DNA of 64,000 bases from Nocardia testacea NBRC 100365 (GCF_000308775.1 NZ_BAGJ01000068.1:1-64000); one strand, 5' to 3'. Counted from the first letter of the stretch, positions 1 through 9,502 are shown. The notes: generated by a model not told the origin, from the sequence alone. Numbers and translations are program-made.

Positions 1-23
1 GCACGAGAACGGGGAAGAAACAG

Positions 24-1169
24 GTGAGCGCACCTCAGTCCGCAGGCGAGCACACAGCATCGCGCACGGACGGGATATCGGTGATCGTCGCCGGTGGCGG
101 CACGGCCGGGCATATCGAACCGGCCCTGGCCGTCGCCGACGCGCTGCGGCGGCTCGATCCCGGGATCCGGGTGACCGCGCTCGGCACCGCGCGCGGACTG
201 GAGACGACCCTGGTGCCCGAACGGGGGTATCCGCTCGAGCTGATCCCGCCGGTGCCGTTGCCGCGCAAGCCCAGTGCGGATCTGCTGCGGCTGCCGGGCC
301 GGGTCCGGGCCTCGGTACGGCGTACCCGCGAGATCATCGACGCCGTGGAGGCGGATGTGATCGTCGGGTTCGGCGGTTATGTGGCGCTGCCGGCCTATCT
401 CGCCGCGGGCCGCGGGGCGCTGCGGCGCCGGCGCGCGGTGCCGGTGGTGGTGCACGAGGCCAACGCGAAGGCGGGTATCGCCAACAAGGTCGGCGCGCGG
501 CGCGCGACCCGGGTGCTGGCCGCGGTCCCCGATTCCGGGCTCGATGCCGAGATCGTCGGCATCCCGGTGCGGGCCGCCATCACCTCGCTCGACCGGCCCG
601 GGTTGCGGGCGCAGGCGCGGGAGCATTTCGGGCTGCCCGCGACCGGACCGGTGCTCCTGGTCTTCGGTGGTTCCCAGGGCGCGCGGTCGCTCAACGACGC
701 CATCTCGGGTGCGGCTCCGCAGCTGGCCGCGGCCGGTATCTCGGTCCTGCACGCCCACGGGCCCAAGAACACGCTGGATATCGAATCGGTGGATCCCGCC
801 GCGCCGTATGTGGCGGTGCCGTATCTGTCGCGGATGGATCTGGCCTACGCCGCCGCCGACGCGGTGGTCTGCCGGTCCGGGGCGATGACCGTCGCCGAGG
901 TGTCGGCGGTCGGGCTGCCCGCGGTGTACGTACCGCTGCCGCACGGAAACGGTGAACAGGAACTGAATGCCCGGCCCGTTGTCGCCGCCGGTGGTGGCAG
1001 AATCGTTGCCGATGCCGAACTGTCCCCGAAATATGTGATCGACGAGGTGATACCGCTGCTCACGGATCCAGCACGCATAGCCGAGATGGGCCGTGCCGCC
1101 GCCGGCGCCGGCCATCGCGATGCCGCCGACGAGGTCGCCCGGATCGTGCTGCGGGCGGCGGGCCGGTGA
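24..1169 (+). CDS. murG: UDP-GlcNAc:undecaprenyl-PP-MurNAc-pentapeptide GlcNAc transferase (MurG)
   Basis: MurG adds GlcNAc to lipid I to make lipid II on the inner face of the membrane, the last cytoplasmic step of peptidoglycan precursor synthesis. The 381-residue protein has the N-terminal glycine-rich loop GGGTAGH (residues 24-30), the second-domain loop [10 protein letters not shown] near residue 215, a [10 protein letters not shown] segment and [13 protein letters not shown], which are the family's lipid and UDP-sugar binding elements. The start is a GTG with a purine-rich GGGGAAG upstream. The stop overlaps the GTG of murC (GTGA), so the two are translationally coupled. It is the first gene seen in a division and cell-wall operon whose upstream part lies outside the window. 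The length is normal. Confidence 0.97.
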   Translation: MSAPQSAGEHTASRTDGISVIVAGGGTAGHIEPALAVADALRRLDPGIRVTALGTARGLETTLVPERGYPLELIPPVPLPRKPSADLLRLPGRVRASVRRTREIIDAVEADVIVGFGGYVALPAYLAAGRGALRRRRAVPVVVHEANAKAGIANKVGARRATRVLAAVPDSGLDAEIVGIPVRAAITSLDRPGLRAQAREHFGLPATGPVLLVFGGSQGARSLNDAISGAAPQLAAAGISVLHAHGPKNTLDIESVDPAAPYVAVPYLSRMDLAYAAADAVVCRSGAMTVAEVSAVGLPAVYVPLPHGNGEQELNARPVVAAGGGRIVADAELSPKYVIDEVIPLLTDPARIAEMGRAAAGAGHRDAADEVARIVLRAAGR

Positions 1170-2677
1170 CCGGCGAGCAGGTGACCGCGCCCGAGACCGG
1201 TCCCGGCGCGCTGCCGCCGGAGCTGGCCCGGGTGCACATGGTCGGTATCGGCGGCGCCGGGATGTCGGGTATCGCCCGCATCCTGCTCTCGCGCGGCGGC
1301 GAGGTCTCCGGGTCGGACGCCAAGGAGAGCCGCGGTGTCCTCGCCCTGCGGGCCCGGGGCGCCCAGGTGCGGATCGGTCACGACGCCGGCGCGCTGGATC
1401 TGCTGCCCGGCGGGCCCACGGTGGTGGTGACGACCTACGCGGCCATCCCGAAGACCAACCCCGAACTCGTGGAGGCGCACCGCCGCGAGATCCCCGTGCT
1501 GCTGCGGCCGACCGTGCTGGCGGCCCTGATGAGCGGGCATCGCACGCTGCTCGTCTCGGGTACACACGGGAAGACCTCCACCACCTCGATGCTCATCGTC
1601 TCCCTGCAGCACTGCGGGCTGGACCCGTCGTTCGCGGTGGGCGGTGAACTCAACGAGGCGGGGACCAACGCGCACCACGGCAGCGGCGATATCTTCGTCG
1701 CCGAGGCCGACGAGAGCGACGGGTCGCTGCTGCAGTACGACCCGGATGTCGCGGTGGTCACCAATATCGAGTCCGACCACCTGGATTTCTTCGGTTCCGA
1801 CGACGCCTACGTGCAGGTGTTCGACGATTTCACCGATCGCCTCGCCGACGGCGGCCTGCTGGTGGTGTGCCTGGACGATCCCGGTGCCCGGGCGCTCGCC
1901 GAGCGCACCGGGCAGCGGCTGGCCGATCGCGGCGTGCGGGTGCTCGGGTACGGCACCGGCGAACTGCCCGATGCGCCGGTTCCGGTGGGGGTGCGGCTGC
2001 ACAGCTGGGAACCGCGTGATGTCGGCGGTATCGCCCAGTTCCAGCTCGCCGACGAACCCGCCCCGCGTACGCTGCGTCTTTCCGTGCCCGGCCGGCATAT
2101 GGCGCTCAACGCGCTGGCCGCCCTGCTGACCGCGCGGGCCGCCGGCGCCGATGTGGACGAGATCATCCAGGGGCTGGAGGGTTTCGGCGGGGTCCACCGC
2201 CGCTTCCAGTTCGTGGGCCGGGAGAACCGGGTGCGGGTCTTCGACGACTACGCCCACCATCCCACCGAGGTCCGGGCGGTGCTCGGGGCCGCCGCCGAAC
2301 TGGTGGAGCAGGAGGCACGTGACGGCGCGCTGTCGCGCCGGGGCCGGGTGATCGTGGTCTTCCAGCCGCATCTCTACAGCCGCACCGCGACCTTCGCCGC
2401 CGAATTCGGCGCCGCCCTGGATCTGGCCGACGAAGTGGTGGTGCTCGACGTCTACGGAGCCCGTGAGGAGCCGTTACCCGGTGTCAACGGCGCGCTGGTC
2501 GCCCAGTCGGTGCACAAACCCGTGCACTACCAACCGGATATGTCGCGGGTGGGCCGCCAGGTCGCGGGTCTCGCCCAGCCCGGTGATGTCGTGATCACCA
2601 TGGGCGCCGGTGATGTCACCATGCTCGGCAGCCAGATCCTGGACGGACTACGCGCGCGTCCGCAGTACGGGCGGTGA
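1166..2677 (+). CDS. murC: UDP-N-acetylmuramate--L-alanine ligase (MurC)
   Basis: MurC is the cytoplasmic ATP-dependent ligase that attaches L-alanine to UDP-MurNAc, the first step of the stem peptide. The 503-residue protein shows the N-terminal UDP-binding loop [14 protein letters not shown] (about residues 27-40), the ATP P-loop GTHGKTS (about 132-138) and the C-terminal DDYAHHPTE motif (about 357-365) of Mur ligases. The start GTG overlaps the murG stop by 4 nt, and ftsQ follows 6 nt after its stop, so all three are probably read from one transcript. Confidence 0.97.
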   Translation: MTGEQVTAPETGPGALPPELARVHMVGIGGAGMSGIARILLSRGGEVSGSDAKESRGVLALRARGAQVRIGHDAGALDLLPGGPTVVVTTYAAIPKTNPELVEAHRREIPVLLRPTVLAALMSGHRTLLVSGTHGKTSTTSMLIVSLQHCGLDPSFAVGGELNEAGTNAHHGSGDIFVAEADESDGSLLQYDPDVAVVTNIESDHLDFFGSDDAYVQVFDDFTDRLADGGLLVVCLDDPGARALAERTGQRLADRGVRVLGYGTGELPDAPVPVGVRLHSWEPRDVGGIAQFQLADEPAPRTLRLSVPGRHMALNALAALLTARAAGADVDEIIQGLEGFGGVHRRFQFVGRENRVRVFDDYAHHPTEVRAVLGAAAELVEQEARDGALSRRGRVIVVFQPHLYSRTATFAAEFGAALDLADEVVVLDVYGAREEPLPGVNGALVAQSVHKPVHYQPDMSRVGRQVAGLAQPGDVVITMGAGDVTMLGSQILDGLRARPQYGR

Positions 2678-2683
2678 GGCGGG

Positions 2684-3376
2684 GTGCGGGCCGGGACGCG
2701 GCGATTCGAGGTGGGCGGATTGCGGCGATTCCGGCTGTGGGCGCTGCCCGCACTCGCGCTGGTGATCACGCTGGCCGCGCTCGCCTGGTTCTCGCCGCTG
2801 CTCTCGGTCCGCGAGGTGCGGATCGACGGGGCGGGCGAGATCCCCGAGGAACAGATCCGCGAACTGCTCCAGGTCCCGGCGACCGGTTCGATCCTGCGGA
2901 TCGACACCGCCGCGATGGCCGCGCGGGTGGCGACGATTCCGAAGGTCCGCAGCGCGCGGGTACAGCGGGTGCTGCCGTCGACGGTGCGGGTACGGATCGA
3001 GCCGCGAACCGCGGTGCTGTACTACGATTCTCCCGAGGGCGCGCATCTACTGGACGCCGACGGTATCGAGTATGCGATCGAGCCCGCGCCGATCGGGGTG
3101 CCGCAGCTGGTCACCGCCCGGCCGGGCAGCGCCGACGAACTCACCCGGGCCGCGGTCGCCGTGGCTCGCGTGCTACCCCCGGCGCTGGAGGTGCAGGTGG
3201 AAACCGTACGCGCGGCGGGCGCGTCGGAGATTTCCCTGACATTGCGCGACGGTCGCACGGTACTGTGGGGCAGCAGCGAGGACGGCGAACGCAAATCGGC
3301 GGTGGTACTGCCGCTGCTCACTCAGCCGGGAACCGTGTTCGACGTCTCGAGTCCCAGTCTGGTCACGGTAAAATGA
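2684..3376 (+). CDS. ftsQ: Cell division protein FtsQ
   Basis: FtsQ is a bitopic divisome protein that links the FtsL/FtsB complex to septal wall synthesis. The 230-residue product has a short basic cytoplasmic N-terminus, one membrane segment (about residues 18-38) and an extracytoplasmic POTRA domain starting at LSVREVRIDG, followed by the FtsQ beta domain with VQRVLPSTVRVRIEPR. The GTG start lies 6 nt after murC. The short N-terminal tail matches family practice. It sits between murC and ftsZ as in other actinobacteria. A 385-bp gap with ftsZ promoter elements follows. Confidence 0.93.
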   Translation: MRAGTRRFEVGGLRRFRLWALPALALVITLAALAWFSPLLSVREVRIDGAGEIPEEQIRELLQVPATGSILRIDTAAMAARVATIPKVRSARVQRVLPSTVRVRIEPRTAVLYYDSPEGAHLLDADGIEYAIEPAPIGVPQLVTARPGSADELTRAAVAVARVLPPALEVQVETVRAAGASEISLTLRDGRTVLWGSSEDGERKSAVVLPLLTQPGTVFDVSSPSLVTVK

Positions 3377-3761
3377 TTCCCAGCACTCTTGTTCGGTTCG
3401 ACCCTGTTCGGTTCGCAACGCCGCCTCGGCTCCGGACGATCACCCGGAGACCGCATGCGGCGGGAGCCGGGGGCGTCCCACGATGTGGGCGCGGGCCGCT
3501 GGGCAACCGTTCACGATACGTCGCGTACCGCCCGGGTAGAAGCAAGTTCGCCGAAGAAACTGGTTATCGTCTCGGCGCGCCTGCGAGCGGATCGCGACGG
3601 CGGCGAATAGCGTTCCGCACCAGTCGGATACTTGACATAACTCCAACCCTATGGTTGAGGTTCAGGGTTTGCCCGGATCGTGGGCCGCGGATCGTGGTCG
3701 CGCGGAACGATATCGGGCATCCGAAAACGACAGACTTTGGATCGAAGGAAGGCGAGAGCTC
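3377..3761. promoter_or_regulatory. ftsQ-ftsZ intergenic region with ftsZ promoter and dyad
   Basis: This 385-bp gap has no credible gene. A perfect -35 hexamer TTGACA lies at 3632-3637. Just after it is an imperfect dyad: CCAACC (3643-3648), loop CTAT (3649-3652), GGTTG (3653-3657). An AT-rich TATGGT (3650-3655) lies inside the dyad, but only 12 nt from the TTGACA, too close for a normal sigma-A pair. A Shine-Dalgarno-like GGAAGG precedes the ftsZ ATG. Independent ftsZ promoters in this position are known in related genera; the exact -10 used here is uncertain. Confidence 0.6.
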
Positions 3762-5054
3762 ATGACGCCCCCGCACAACTACCTTGCCGTGATCAAGGTC
3801 GTCGGTATCGGCGGCGGCGGCGTGAACGCCGTCAACCGAATGATCGAGCAGGGTCTCAAGGGTGTCGAGTTCATCGCGGTGAACACCGACGCCCAGGCAC
3901 TGCTGATGAGCGATGCCGACGTGAAGCTCGATGTCGGGCGGGAGCTCACCCGGGGGCTCGGCGCCGGCGCCGACCCCGAGGTAGGTCGTAAGGCCGCCGA
4001 GGATCACAAGGACGAGATCGAAGAGGTGCTCAAGGGTGCCGATATGGTCTTCGTGACCGCCGGTGAGGGCGGCGGTACGGGTACCGGCGGCGCGCCCGTC
4101 GTGGCGAGTATCGCCCGCAAACTGGGTGCGCTGACCATCGGTGTGGTGACCCGGCCCTTCTCCTTCGAGGGGAAGCGCCGCGGTAATCAGGCCGAGGTCG
4201 GTATCAACCTGCTGCGCGAATCCTGCGACACCCTGATCGTCATTCCCAACGATCGGCTGCTGCAGCTGGGCGACGCCGCGGTGAGCCTGATGGACGCCTT
4301 CCGTTCGGCCGACGAGGTACTCCTCAACGGTGTGCAGGGCATCACCGACCTGATCACCACCCCGGGTCTGATCAACGTCGACTTCGCCGACGTCAAGAGC
4401 GTGATGTCGGGGGCCGGTAGCGCCCTGATGGGTATCGGTTCGTCCAGAGGGGAGGGCAGGTCGGTCAAAGCGGCCGAGGCGGCGATCAATTCACCGCTGC
4501 TGGAGGCCTCGATGGACGGTGCGCACGGGGTGCTGCTCTCGATCGCCGGCGGTTCGGATCTGGGCCTGTTCGAGATCAACGAGGCCGCCTCGCTGGTGCA
4601 GGAGGCCGCGCATATCGAGGCCAACATCATATTCGGTACGGTCATCGACGATTCGCTCGGCGACGAGGTGCGCGTCACCGTGATCGCCGCGGGATTCGAC
4701 GGTGGTGGACCCGCGCGCCGGACGTTCGATCCCGCGACCACCCGGGGATCGCTGGGATCCGGGCGCACCGCGGAGATCTCGGCGCAGTCGCGGACCGCCG
4801 AACTCGGGCAGTCGCGAACCGCCGAACTCGGTGCGGCCCGTGGGCACGCCGAGGATCCGGCCTCGACCCGCTCGTCGGATCCCGGTTCGGCGGTCGCGCG
4901 GGGCCCGGCCCCGAGCTACCGCGATACCGAACGCACCCGTCCGCCGGTCGATCCGACGCTGAGCCACAACAGCCGGTCCCATATCCAGCCGCCGCCGGAT
5001 CTGCCCGATGATGACGACGACGATGTGGACGTCCCGGACTTCATGCGCCGCTGA
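3762..5054 (+). CDS. ftsZ: Cell division GTPase FtsZ
   Basis: FtsZ is the tubulin-like GTPase that forms the Z ring. The 430-residue product begins [10 protein letters not shown] and carries the tubulin signature GGGTGTG near residue 105, the T7-loop region [15 protein letters not shown] (about 205-219) and the conserved C-terminal peptide ending DVPDFMRR that binds SepF and other partners. I chose ATG 3762 because it has a GGAAGGCGAG ribosome site and matches the family N-terminus; the frame stays open upstream to 3651, but that part is unlike FtsZ. The C-terminal linker holds two copies of SRTAELG, a small internal repeat. A terminator hairpin follows. Confidence 0.97.
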   Translation: MTPPHNYLAVIKVVGIGGGGVNAVNRMIEQGLKGVEFIAVNTDAQALLMSDADVKLDVGRELTRGLGAGADPEVGRKAAEDHKDEIEEVLKGADMVFVTAGEGGGTGTGGAPVVASIARKLGALTIGVVTRPFSFEGKRRGNQAEVGINLLRESCDTLIVIPNDRLLQLGDAAVSLMDAFRSADEVLLNGVQGITDLITTPGLINVDFADVKSVMSGAGSALMGIGSSRGEGRSVKAAEAAINSPLLEASMDGAHGVLLSIAGGSDLGLFEINEAASLVQEAAHIEANIIFGTVIDDSLGDEVRVTVIAAGFDGGGPARRTFDPATTRGSLGSGRTAEISAQSRTAELGQSRTAELGAARGHAEDPASTRSSDPGSAVARGPAPSYRDTERTRPPVDPTLSHNSRSHIQPPPDLPDDDDDDVDVPDFMRR

Positions 5055-5075
5055 ACCCGCGTCACCGGTGATGAC

Positions 5076-5100
5076 CCGCCCGCGCCGAGTGCGCGGGCGG
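5076..5100 (+). terminator. Terminator hairpin after ftsZ
   Basis: A perfect 10-bp stem CCGCCCGCGC (5076-5085) pairs with GCGCGGGCGG (5091-5100) around the loop CGAGT. It lies 22 nt past the ftsZ stop. There is no long T-tract, which is common in high-GC actinobacteria. Confidence 0.65.
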
Positions 5101-5160
5101 TCCGCTGTCCCGGGCGCGCGTGCCGCCGCCGGACCGGGCGGGACCGCCGCGAACTGCCAT

Positions 5161-5166
5161 TAGGCT
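5161..5166 (+). promoter_or_regulatory. Leaderless -10 box of pgeF
   Basis: TAGGCT ends 7 nt before the ATG at 5174, so the expected transcription start falls on or next to the start codon. Confidence 0.45.
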
Positions 5167-5173
5167 CGGTGTC

Positions 5174-5905
5174 ATGACTGCGGCACCGGTACTCACTGTT
5201 CGACGGGTCGTCACCACGCGCGCGGGAGGTTTCTCCGCGCCGCCCTACGATTCGTTCAACCTCGGCGATCATGTCGGCGACGATCCGGAGGCGGTGCGGC
5301 GCAATCGCGCCCGGCTCGCCGAGACGCTCGGGCTGCCCACCGATCATGTGATCTGGATGGAACAGATCCACGGCCGCACGGTCGCGACGGTGGACGGGCC
5401 GCGGACCGAACCGTTTCCCGGCACCGACGCCCTGGTGACCACCCGGCCGGGGCTGGCGCTGGTGGTGTTGTCCGCCGATTGTGTACCGCTGCTGTTGTCC
5501 GACGACGAGGCGGGGGTCGTGGCCGCGGTGCACGCCGGGCGGGTGGGCGCCCGCATCGGTATCGTGCCGCGGGTGCTGGAGGCCATGGTCGCCGCCGGTG
5601 CCCGGATCGATCGGATCGGTGCTCTGCTCGGTCCCGCCGCCAGCGGCCGGCAGTACGAGGTGCCCGCCGAGATGCGGGCCGATGTGGAAGCGCATCTGCC
5701 CGGCAGCGCCACCACCACGGTGCGCGGTACTCCCGGACTGGATCTGCGCGCGGGCATCCGGCGGCAGCTCACCGCCGCCGGGGTCGCGGCGGTCGCCGAG
5801 GATCCGCGCTGCACGATCGAGGACACCACACTCTTCAGCCACCGCCGGGGCGCGCCGACCGGACGATTGGGCAGTGTCATCTGGATGGAATCGGGTACAG
5901 CGTGA
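5174..5905 (+). CDS. pgeF: PgeF/YfiH-family purine nucleoside phosphorylase-like protein
   Basis: This is a member of the YfiH (DUF152, laccase-domain, PgeF) family. Members bind zinc and act on purine nucleosides; the E. coli protein also edits L-Ser misincorporated in peptidoglycan precursors, which fits a place beside mur genes. The 243-residue product has the expected metal ligands: His in EQIHGR (near residue 64), Cys in SADCVPL (near 102) and His in AAVHAGRVGA (near 119). The last motif is HAGRVG, not the HAGWRG common in proteobacteria. I chose ATG 5174 over the upstream GTG 5120 because the family begins with the strand LTVRRVVTTRAGGFS and because of the TAGGCT box. Confidence 0.88.
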   Translation: MTAAPVLTVRRVVTTRAGGFSAPPYDSFNLGDHVGDDPEAVRRNRARLAETLGLPTDHVIWMEQIHGRTVATVDGPRTEPFPGTDALVTTRPGLALVVLSADCVPLLLSDDEAGVVAAVHAGRVGARIGIVPRVLEAMVAAGARIDRIGALLGPAASGRQYEVPAEMRADVEAHLPGSATTTVRGTPGLDLRAGIRRQLTAAGVAAVAEDPRCTIEDTTLFSHRRGAPTGRLGSVIWMESGTA

Positions 5906-6027
5906 AAGGCCGAGCGGTCCGCGGCGCCGCATGCGGCGGTCACGATCGCGCGGCCGGTGCGAAATACCAACTCGCGCATAATGTTCGGAGTACGGCCGAG
6001 GCTCGGTCACTGGGAGATGGGAGACCG

Positions 6028-6069
6028 ATGACGGCGCAGAGACCGTGGCGGATCGGCACGCGGAGATGA
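6028..6069 (+). CDS. Short upstream ORF coupled to yggS (13 aa)
   Basis: ATG 6028 has GGGAG ribosome-site sequences just upstream (6012-6016 and 6019-6023). It reads 13 codons (MTAQRPWRIGTRR) to a TGA at 6067-6069 that overlaps the likely yggS ATG at 6066 (ATGA). It may be a coupling leader. It might also be the real yggS N-terminus displaced by a frameshift, but only one sequence is available here. Seen: the ORF, ribosome site and overlap. Inferred: its role. Confidence 0.4.
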   Translation: MTAQRPWRIGTRR

Positions 6070-6896
6070 GCGGCGCCCGCGCCGCGGGCCCCGGCGGGCC
6101 CGAATCCACTCGCCCGGTGGTGGATTTCGCCGAAGAGCCGGGCCGGTCTGTCCCGGACAGTGGCGACGCCGGGACCGGGAACGACTCCCGCACCGCGGAA
6201 CTGGCCGATAATCTCGCGCGGCTGCTCGCACGTATCGATGCAGCGTGCGCGGCTGCCGGTCGTGATCCGGGGGAGGTCCGGCTGCTGCCGGTGACGAAAT
6301 ATTTTCCGGCCTCCGATATCGCCGCGCTCTATCGTCTGGGCCGCCGCGACTTCGGTGAGAACCGTCCACAGGAGGCCGGCGCCAAGGCGGCCGAGGTGAG
6401 CGATCCGGGGGTGCGCTGGCATCTCATCGGGCGGTTGCAGCGGAACAAGGCGCGTCAGGTGGTGCGCTGGGCCCACGCGGTGCATTCGGTGGACAGCGAA
6501 CGCCTGGCGACCGCGCTCGCCGCGGCCGCCGCGGCCGCCCTGGATGCCGGTGAGCGGTCCACTGCGCTGGAGGTGTTGATCCAGGTGAGTCTGGACGCCG
6601 ACCCGGCGCGCGGCGGGGTGGATCCGGCTGCGCTGCCGGCGCTGGCCGATCGGATCGCCGACGCCCCGGAACTGCGCCTGGCAGGGATTATGGCCATTCC
6701 ACCGCGGGCCGCCGATCCCGATGTGGAGTTCGCGCGGCTGGCCGAAATCCATGCCCGGCTGCGCACCGGACATCCGGCGGCGACCGAGCTGTCCGCCGGA
6801 ATGTCCGATGATCTTGAAAGAGCTATTGCCCATGGTTCCACGTGTGTGCGTGTCGGTACCGCTCTGATGGGGAGCCGACCGATAACCTCGGCGTAG
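6066..6896 (+). CDS. PLP-binding YggS/PROSC (PLPBP) family protein
   Basis: Members hold pyridoxal 5'-phosphate and help keep PLP, amino-acid and alpha-keto-acid pools balanced; they have a single TIM-barrel domain and no known catalytic reaction. The 277-residue product carries the PLP lysine in LLPVTKYFPA (near residue 77), then GENRPQEA, WHLIGRLQRNKA, the HSVDS segment, and the phosphate-binding end LSAGMSDDLERAIAHGSTCVRVGTALMG. It has an N-terminal extension of about 40 residues before the family core, rich in Gly, Ala and Pro. The start chosen is ATG 6066, on which a short upstream ORF ends. The gene lies between pgeF and sepF, the usual actinobacterial order. Confidence 0.9.
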   Translation: MSGARAAGPGGPESTRPVVDFAEEPGRSVPDSGDAGTGNDSRTAELADNLARLLARIDAACAAAGRDPGEVRLLPVTKYFPASDIAALYRLGRRDFGENRPQEAGAKAAEVSDPGVRWHLIGRLQRNKARQVVRWAHAVHSVDSERLATALAAAAAAALDAGERSTALEVLIQVSLDADPARGGVDPAALPALADRIADAPELRLAGIMAIPPRAADPDVEFARLAEIHARLRTGHPAATELSAGMSDDLERAIAHGSTCVRVGTALMGSRPITSA

Positions 6897-7003
6897 CAAA
6901 CAAACCTCATCAGTCACATTCGACACATATGCTGGGACACGACGAGGGCTGAGCAAGACTTCAACACCCGGCCGCCACCGGGGCCGAAGGAAGGTCGACC
7001 AGA

Positions 7004-7087
7004 ATGAGCGAGCGCAGCGAGCGAGTACTCGACGCAGCCACCATCGTGATCATGACGGAGCCGAGCGATAGCGAGGCACCGGCATGA
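7004..7087 (+). CDS. Short upstream ORF coupled to sepF (27 aa)
   Basis: ATG 7004 is preceded by a good ribosome site (GAAGGAAGG, 6985-6993). It reads 27 codons starting [10 protein letters not shown] and ends in a TGA at 7085-7087, overlapping the sepF ATG at 7084 (ATGA). The 5' part of the ORF is built from a GAGCG/CAGCGAGCG near-palindrome and the 3' part holds a related GAGCGATAGCGAGG. I recall similar GAGCGAGCGCAGCGAGCG stretches before genes in related actinobacteria. A translated leader that couples to sepF is inferred. Confidence 0.45.
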   Translation: MSERSERVLDAATIVIMTEPSDSEAPA

Positions 7088-7863
7088 GCACGCTGCACAA
7101 GTTCAAGGCGTACTTCGGCATGGTTCCGCTCGAGGATTACGAAGACGACTACGTCGACGATCGCACCCCGCGTGGGGTGGAGGATCGTGGCGGGCGCCGG
7201 TCGCGTGACTACTCCGACCGCGCGCCCCGCGACTACGGCGATCGTCCGGACTACGACCGGTACCCCGAGGACCGCTACGACGGTCCCGACTACCGCGACG
7301 TGCCGTACAAGTCGTCCTACCAGCCCAGCTACCCCGCGCCGCGCCGTGACGACTACCCGGGCGACGCCTACGACGACGATTACGAGGGACCACGCCGCCC
7401 CACCCGGATCGACGCCGCCTCCTCCTCCGGCCGGTACCGCCCGGGCGGTGGCGCCTCGTTGCGCGGCGCGACCAGGGGAGCCCTGGCGGTCGATCCCGAT
7501 GCCGAGGAGCGGCGGCTGGCCGAACGGGTCCGTCCCGAGCCGGTCGCCGCCCGCCGTCCCGCGATCTTCGAGGACGGAGGTCCCTTGTCCAAGATCACCA
7601 CGCTGCGTCCGCGTGATTACAGCGAAGCCGCGATCATCGGGGAGCGGTTCCGTGAGGGCAACCCGGTGATCATGGATCTGGTCGACCTGAGCAATGCCGA
7701 TGCCAAACGCCTGGTCGACTTCGCCGCCGGGCTGGCCTTCGCCCTGCGTGGTTCGTTCGACAAGGTGGCGACCAAGGTGTTCCTGCTCTCCCCGGCCGAT
7801 GTGGACGTATCGGCCGAGGAGCGGCGCCGGATCGCGGAAACCGGGTTTTACAACCAGAAATAG
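7084..7863 (+). CDS. sepF: Cell division protein SepF
   Basis: SepF anchors FtsZ to the membrane in actinobacteria, which lack FtsA. The 259-residue product starts [13 protein letters not shown], an amphipathic membrane-targeting helix. A long charged linker follows (residues about 18-150), rich in Asp, Tyr, Arg and Pro. The C-terminal SepF domain (about 165-259) contains [44 protein letters not shown] and GFYNQK. The protein is much longer than Bacillus SepF because of the linker, as expected for actinobacteria. It is the fourth gene after ftsZ and shares a start-stop overlap with a 27-codon upstream ORF. Confidence 0.95.
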   Translation: MSTLHKFKAYFGMVPLEDYEDDYVDDRTPRGVEDRGGRRSRDYSDRAPRDYGDRPDYDRYPEDRYDGPDYRDVPYKSSYQPSYPAPRRDDYPGDAYDDDYEGPRRPTRIDAASSSGRYRPGGGASLRGATRGALAVDPDAEERRLAERVRPEPVAARRPAIFEDGGPLSKITTLRPRDYSEAAIIGERFREGNPVIMDLVDLSNADAKRLVDFAAGLAFALRGSFDKVATKVFLLSPADVDVSAEERRRIAETGFYNQK

Positions 7864-7954
7864 CGACCGGCTCGCCCGGCCGGGCGCCGACATGGTACGA
7901 ACAAGATCGGCGCGGGCATTTTGCACCGCGCCGATTTTGCGGCAGAGTGATGGC

Positions 7955-8257
7955 GTGGCCTTGTTCGCGGTGCTGTACTTCGTACTGTTCATCTTCTGGC
8001 TGTTGCTCATCAGCCGGGTGATCGTCGAGTTCATCCGGAGCTTCGCCCGCGACTGGCGTCCCACCGGGGTGGTGGTCGTGATCCTCGAGGTGATCTTCAC
8101 CATCACCGATCCCCCCGTGAAGCTGCTGCGGCGGCTGATACCACCGGTCTCCCTGGGCGGAATTCGGCTCGATTTATCGATTATGGTTCTGCTGTTCCTG
8201 GTCTTCATCCTGATGTCGGTGGTGAGCCGGCTCGGACAGCCGGTAGCTCCGGTGTGA
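7955..8257 (+). CDS. YggT family membrane protein
   Basis: This 100-residue integral membrane protein has two hydrophobic segments (about residues 2-22 and 74-93) around a basic amphipathic part with FIRSFARDWRPTG and DPPVKLLRRLIPP, the YggT signature. Its molecular role is not settled; it is consistently encoded between sepF and wag31/divIVA, which suggests a part in cell-envelope growth. I chose GTG 7955, giving MALFAVLYFVLFIF; the frame is open further upstream but that part overlaps sepF and is unlike the family. Confidence 0.88.
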   Translation: MALFAVLYFVLFIFWLLLISRVIVEFIRSFARDWRPTGVVVVILEVIFTITDPPVKLLRRLIPPVSLGGIRLDLSIMVLLFLVFILMSVVSRLGQPVAPV

Positions 8258-8320
8258 CAGAATGGGCCGTGAAGACTTGCCAGAGCCGCTAGATCTGCCA
8301 ACGCGCGAAGGGATCCTTCC

Positions 8321-9157
8321 ATGCCGCTGACCCCAGCCGATGTGCACAACGTCGCGTTCAGCAAACCGCCTATCGGCAAACGCGGCTACAACGAGGACGA
8401 AGTCGATGCCTTCCTGGATCTGGTGGAGCAGGAACTTTCCCGGTTGATCGAGGAGAACGCCGACCTTCGCCAGCGGGTTGCCGAGCTCGACGCCGAATTG
8501 GCCGATGCCAAGTCCAGCCGGGGTCCGGGTCTGGGCAAACCGGTGCAGCAGGCCCCGCCTCCGGAACCGATCAAACCCCCGGTCCAGGCACCGCCGTCGG
8601 CACCCATCCCGGTGGTCCCGGCCGCTCCGTCGGCCGCCGACGCCGCGGCCGACGCGAATATGCAGGCCGCCAAGGTGCTGAGCCTGGCCCAGGAGATGGC
8701 CGATCGGCTCACCAGCGACGCCAAGAGCGAAGCCGAGAATTTGCTGGCGAACGCGCGGGCCAATTCCGAGCGCATGGTCAACGACGCGCGGGTGCGGTCG
8801 GACGAGATGATCGCCGATGCGCGGCACAAGTCCGATGCCATGCTCAGCGACGCCCAGACCCGCTCCGACAGCCAGCTGCGCCAGGCCAAGGAGAAGGCCG
8901 ACGCGCTGCAGGCCGACGCCGAGCGCAAGCACACCGAGATCATGGGGACCATCACCCAGCAGCGCAATGTGCTGGAGAGCCGGATCCAGACCCTGAAAAC
9001 CTTCGAGCGCGAATACCGGGTGCGGCTCAAGTCGTATCTGGAATCGCAGCTCGAAGAGTTGGAGAACCGTGGTTCGGCGGTGCCGGTCGACGAGGGTGAC
9101 TCCTTCGATACCGGAGCCAACCAGCTCGCTCCCGCCTCGTTCGGCAAAGGCGAGTAA
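8321..9157 (+). CDS. wag31: DivIVA/Wag31 polar growth scaffold
   Basis: Wag31 (DivIVA, Ag84) forms polar assemblies that direct tip growth and cell-wall synthesis. The 278-residue protein begins [20 protein letters not shown], the conserved membrane-binding N-terminal domain, followed by [19 protein letters not shown] and a first coiled coil to about residue 65. A Pro-rich linker (about 68-107) precedes a long second coiled coil (about 115-240) with many Ala, Lys and Glu residues and heptads such as [21 protein letters not shown] phosphorylatable Thr/Ser in the linker is known in mycobacteria, but I cannot place it here with certainty. The gene ends the division cluster. Confidence 0.95.
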   Translation: MPLTPADVHNVAFSKPPIGKRGYNEDEVDAFLDLVEQELSRLIEENADLRQRVAELDAELADAKSSRGPGLGKPVQQAPPPEPIKPPVQAPPSAPIPVVPAAPSAADAAADANMQAAKVLSLAQEMADRLTSDAKSEAENLLANARANSERMVNDARVRSDEMIADARHKSDAMLSDAQTRSDSQLRQAKEKADALQADAERKHTEIMGTITQQRNVLESRIQTLKTFEREYRVRLKSYLESQLEELENRGSAVPVDEGDSFDTGANQLAPASFGKGE

Positions 9158-9213
9158 CCGCCCGATACCGCTGGGAGCGCACGGGCGCCCGGCCTGCTGT
9201 TCTGGGGGTCATC

Positions 9214-9411
9214 ATGCTTGTCCTGACACTGGCCCTGGCCACGATCGGCCTGGCCCTGCTGATCCTGTCCCTGGCGACGGGATCGGTGATCTGGGCGTGG
9301 GGCTGTATCGCGGTGTGTGTTGCCGGCGCTGTGGTGTTGCTGGCGAGCGCGCTGTCGATGCGCGCACCCGATGAGGAACTGCCCCCGCGGGATCAGCACG
9401 CGAAGCGCTGA
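9214..9411 (+). CDS. Small two-helix membrane protein
   Basis: A 65-residue hypothetical protein starting at ATG 9214 after a TGGGGGT sequence. It has two hydrophobic segments (about residues 2-21 and 25-46) separated by a short turn, then a charged cytoplasmic tail, MRAPDEELPPRDQHAKR. It follows wag31 by 56 nt on the same strand and may be co-transcribed. I do not recognise a named family. Its size, tail and position suggest a real small envelope protein. Confidence 0.6.
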   Translation: MLVLTLALATIGLALLILSLATGSVIWAWGCIAVCVAGAVVLLASALSMRAPDEELPPRDQHAKR

Positions 9412-9502
9412 CGAGAAAAACGGGCGAGAACCAAAACGTCCTTCCGGGTTGCGAGATGCTGCGGCCCCGCGGGCGGTTGTATAAGTGGTTGACCGTCCTG
9501 GT

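Noticed and set aside
845..2371. 508-codon minus-strand frame over murG-murC
   Set aside because: Shadow of two certain Mur enzymes; no recognisable protein features.
3651..3761. N-terminal extension of ftsZ from ATG 3651
   Set aside because: The added 37 residues are unlike FtsZ and lie over the promoter dyad; ATG 3762 has a ribosome site and the family N-terminus.
7004..7080. GAGCG-type repeat as an insertion-sequence end
   Set aside because: No transposase, no paired inverted end and no target duplication; it reads as a short leader ORF.
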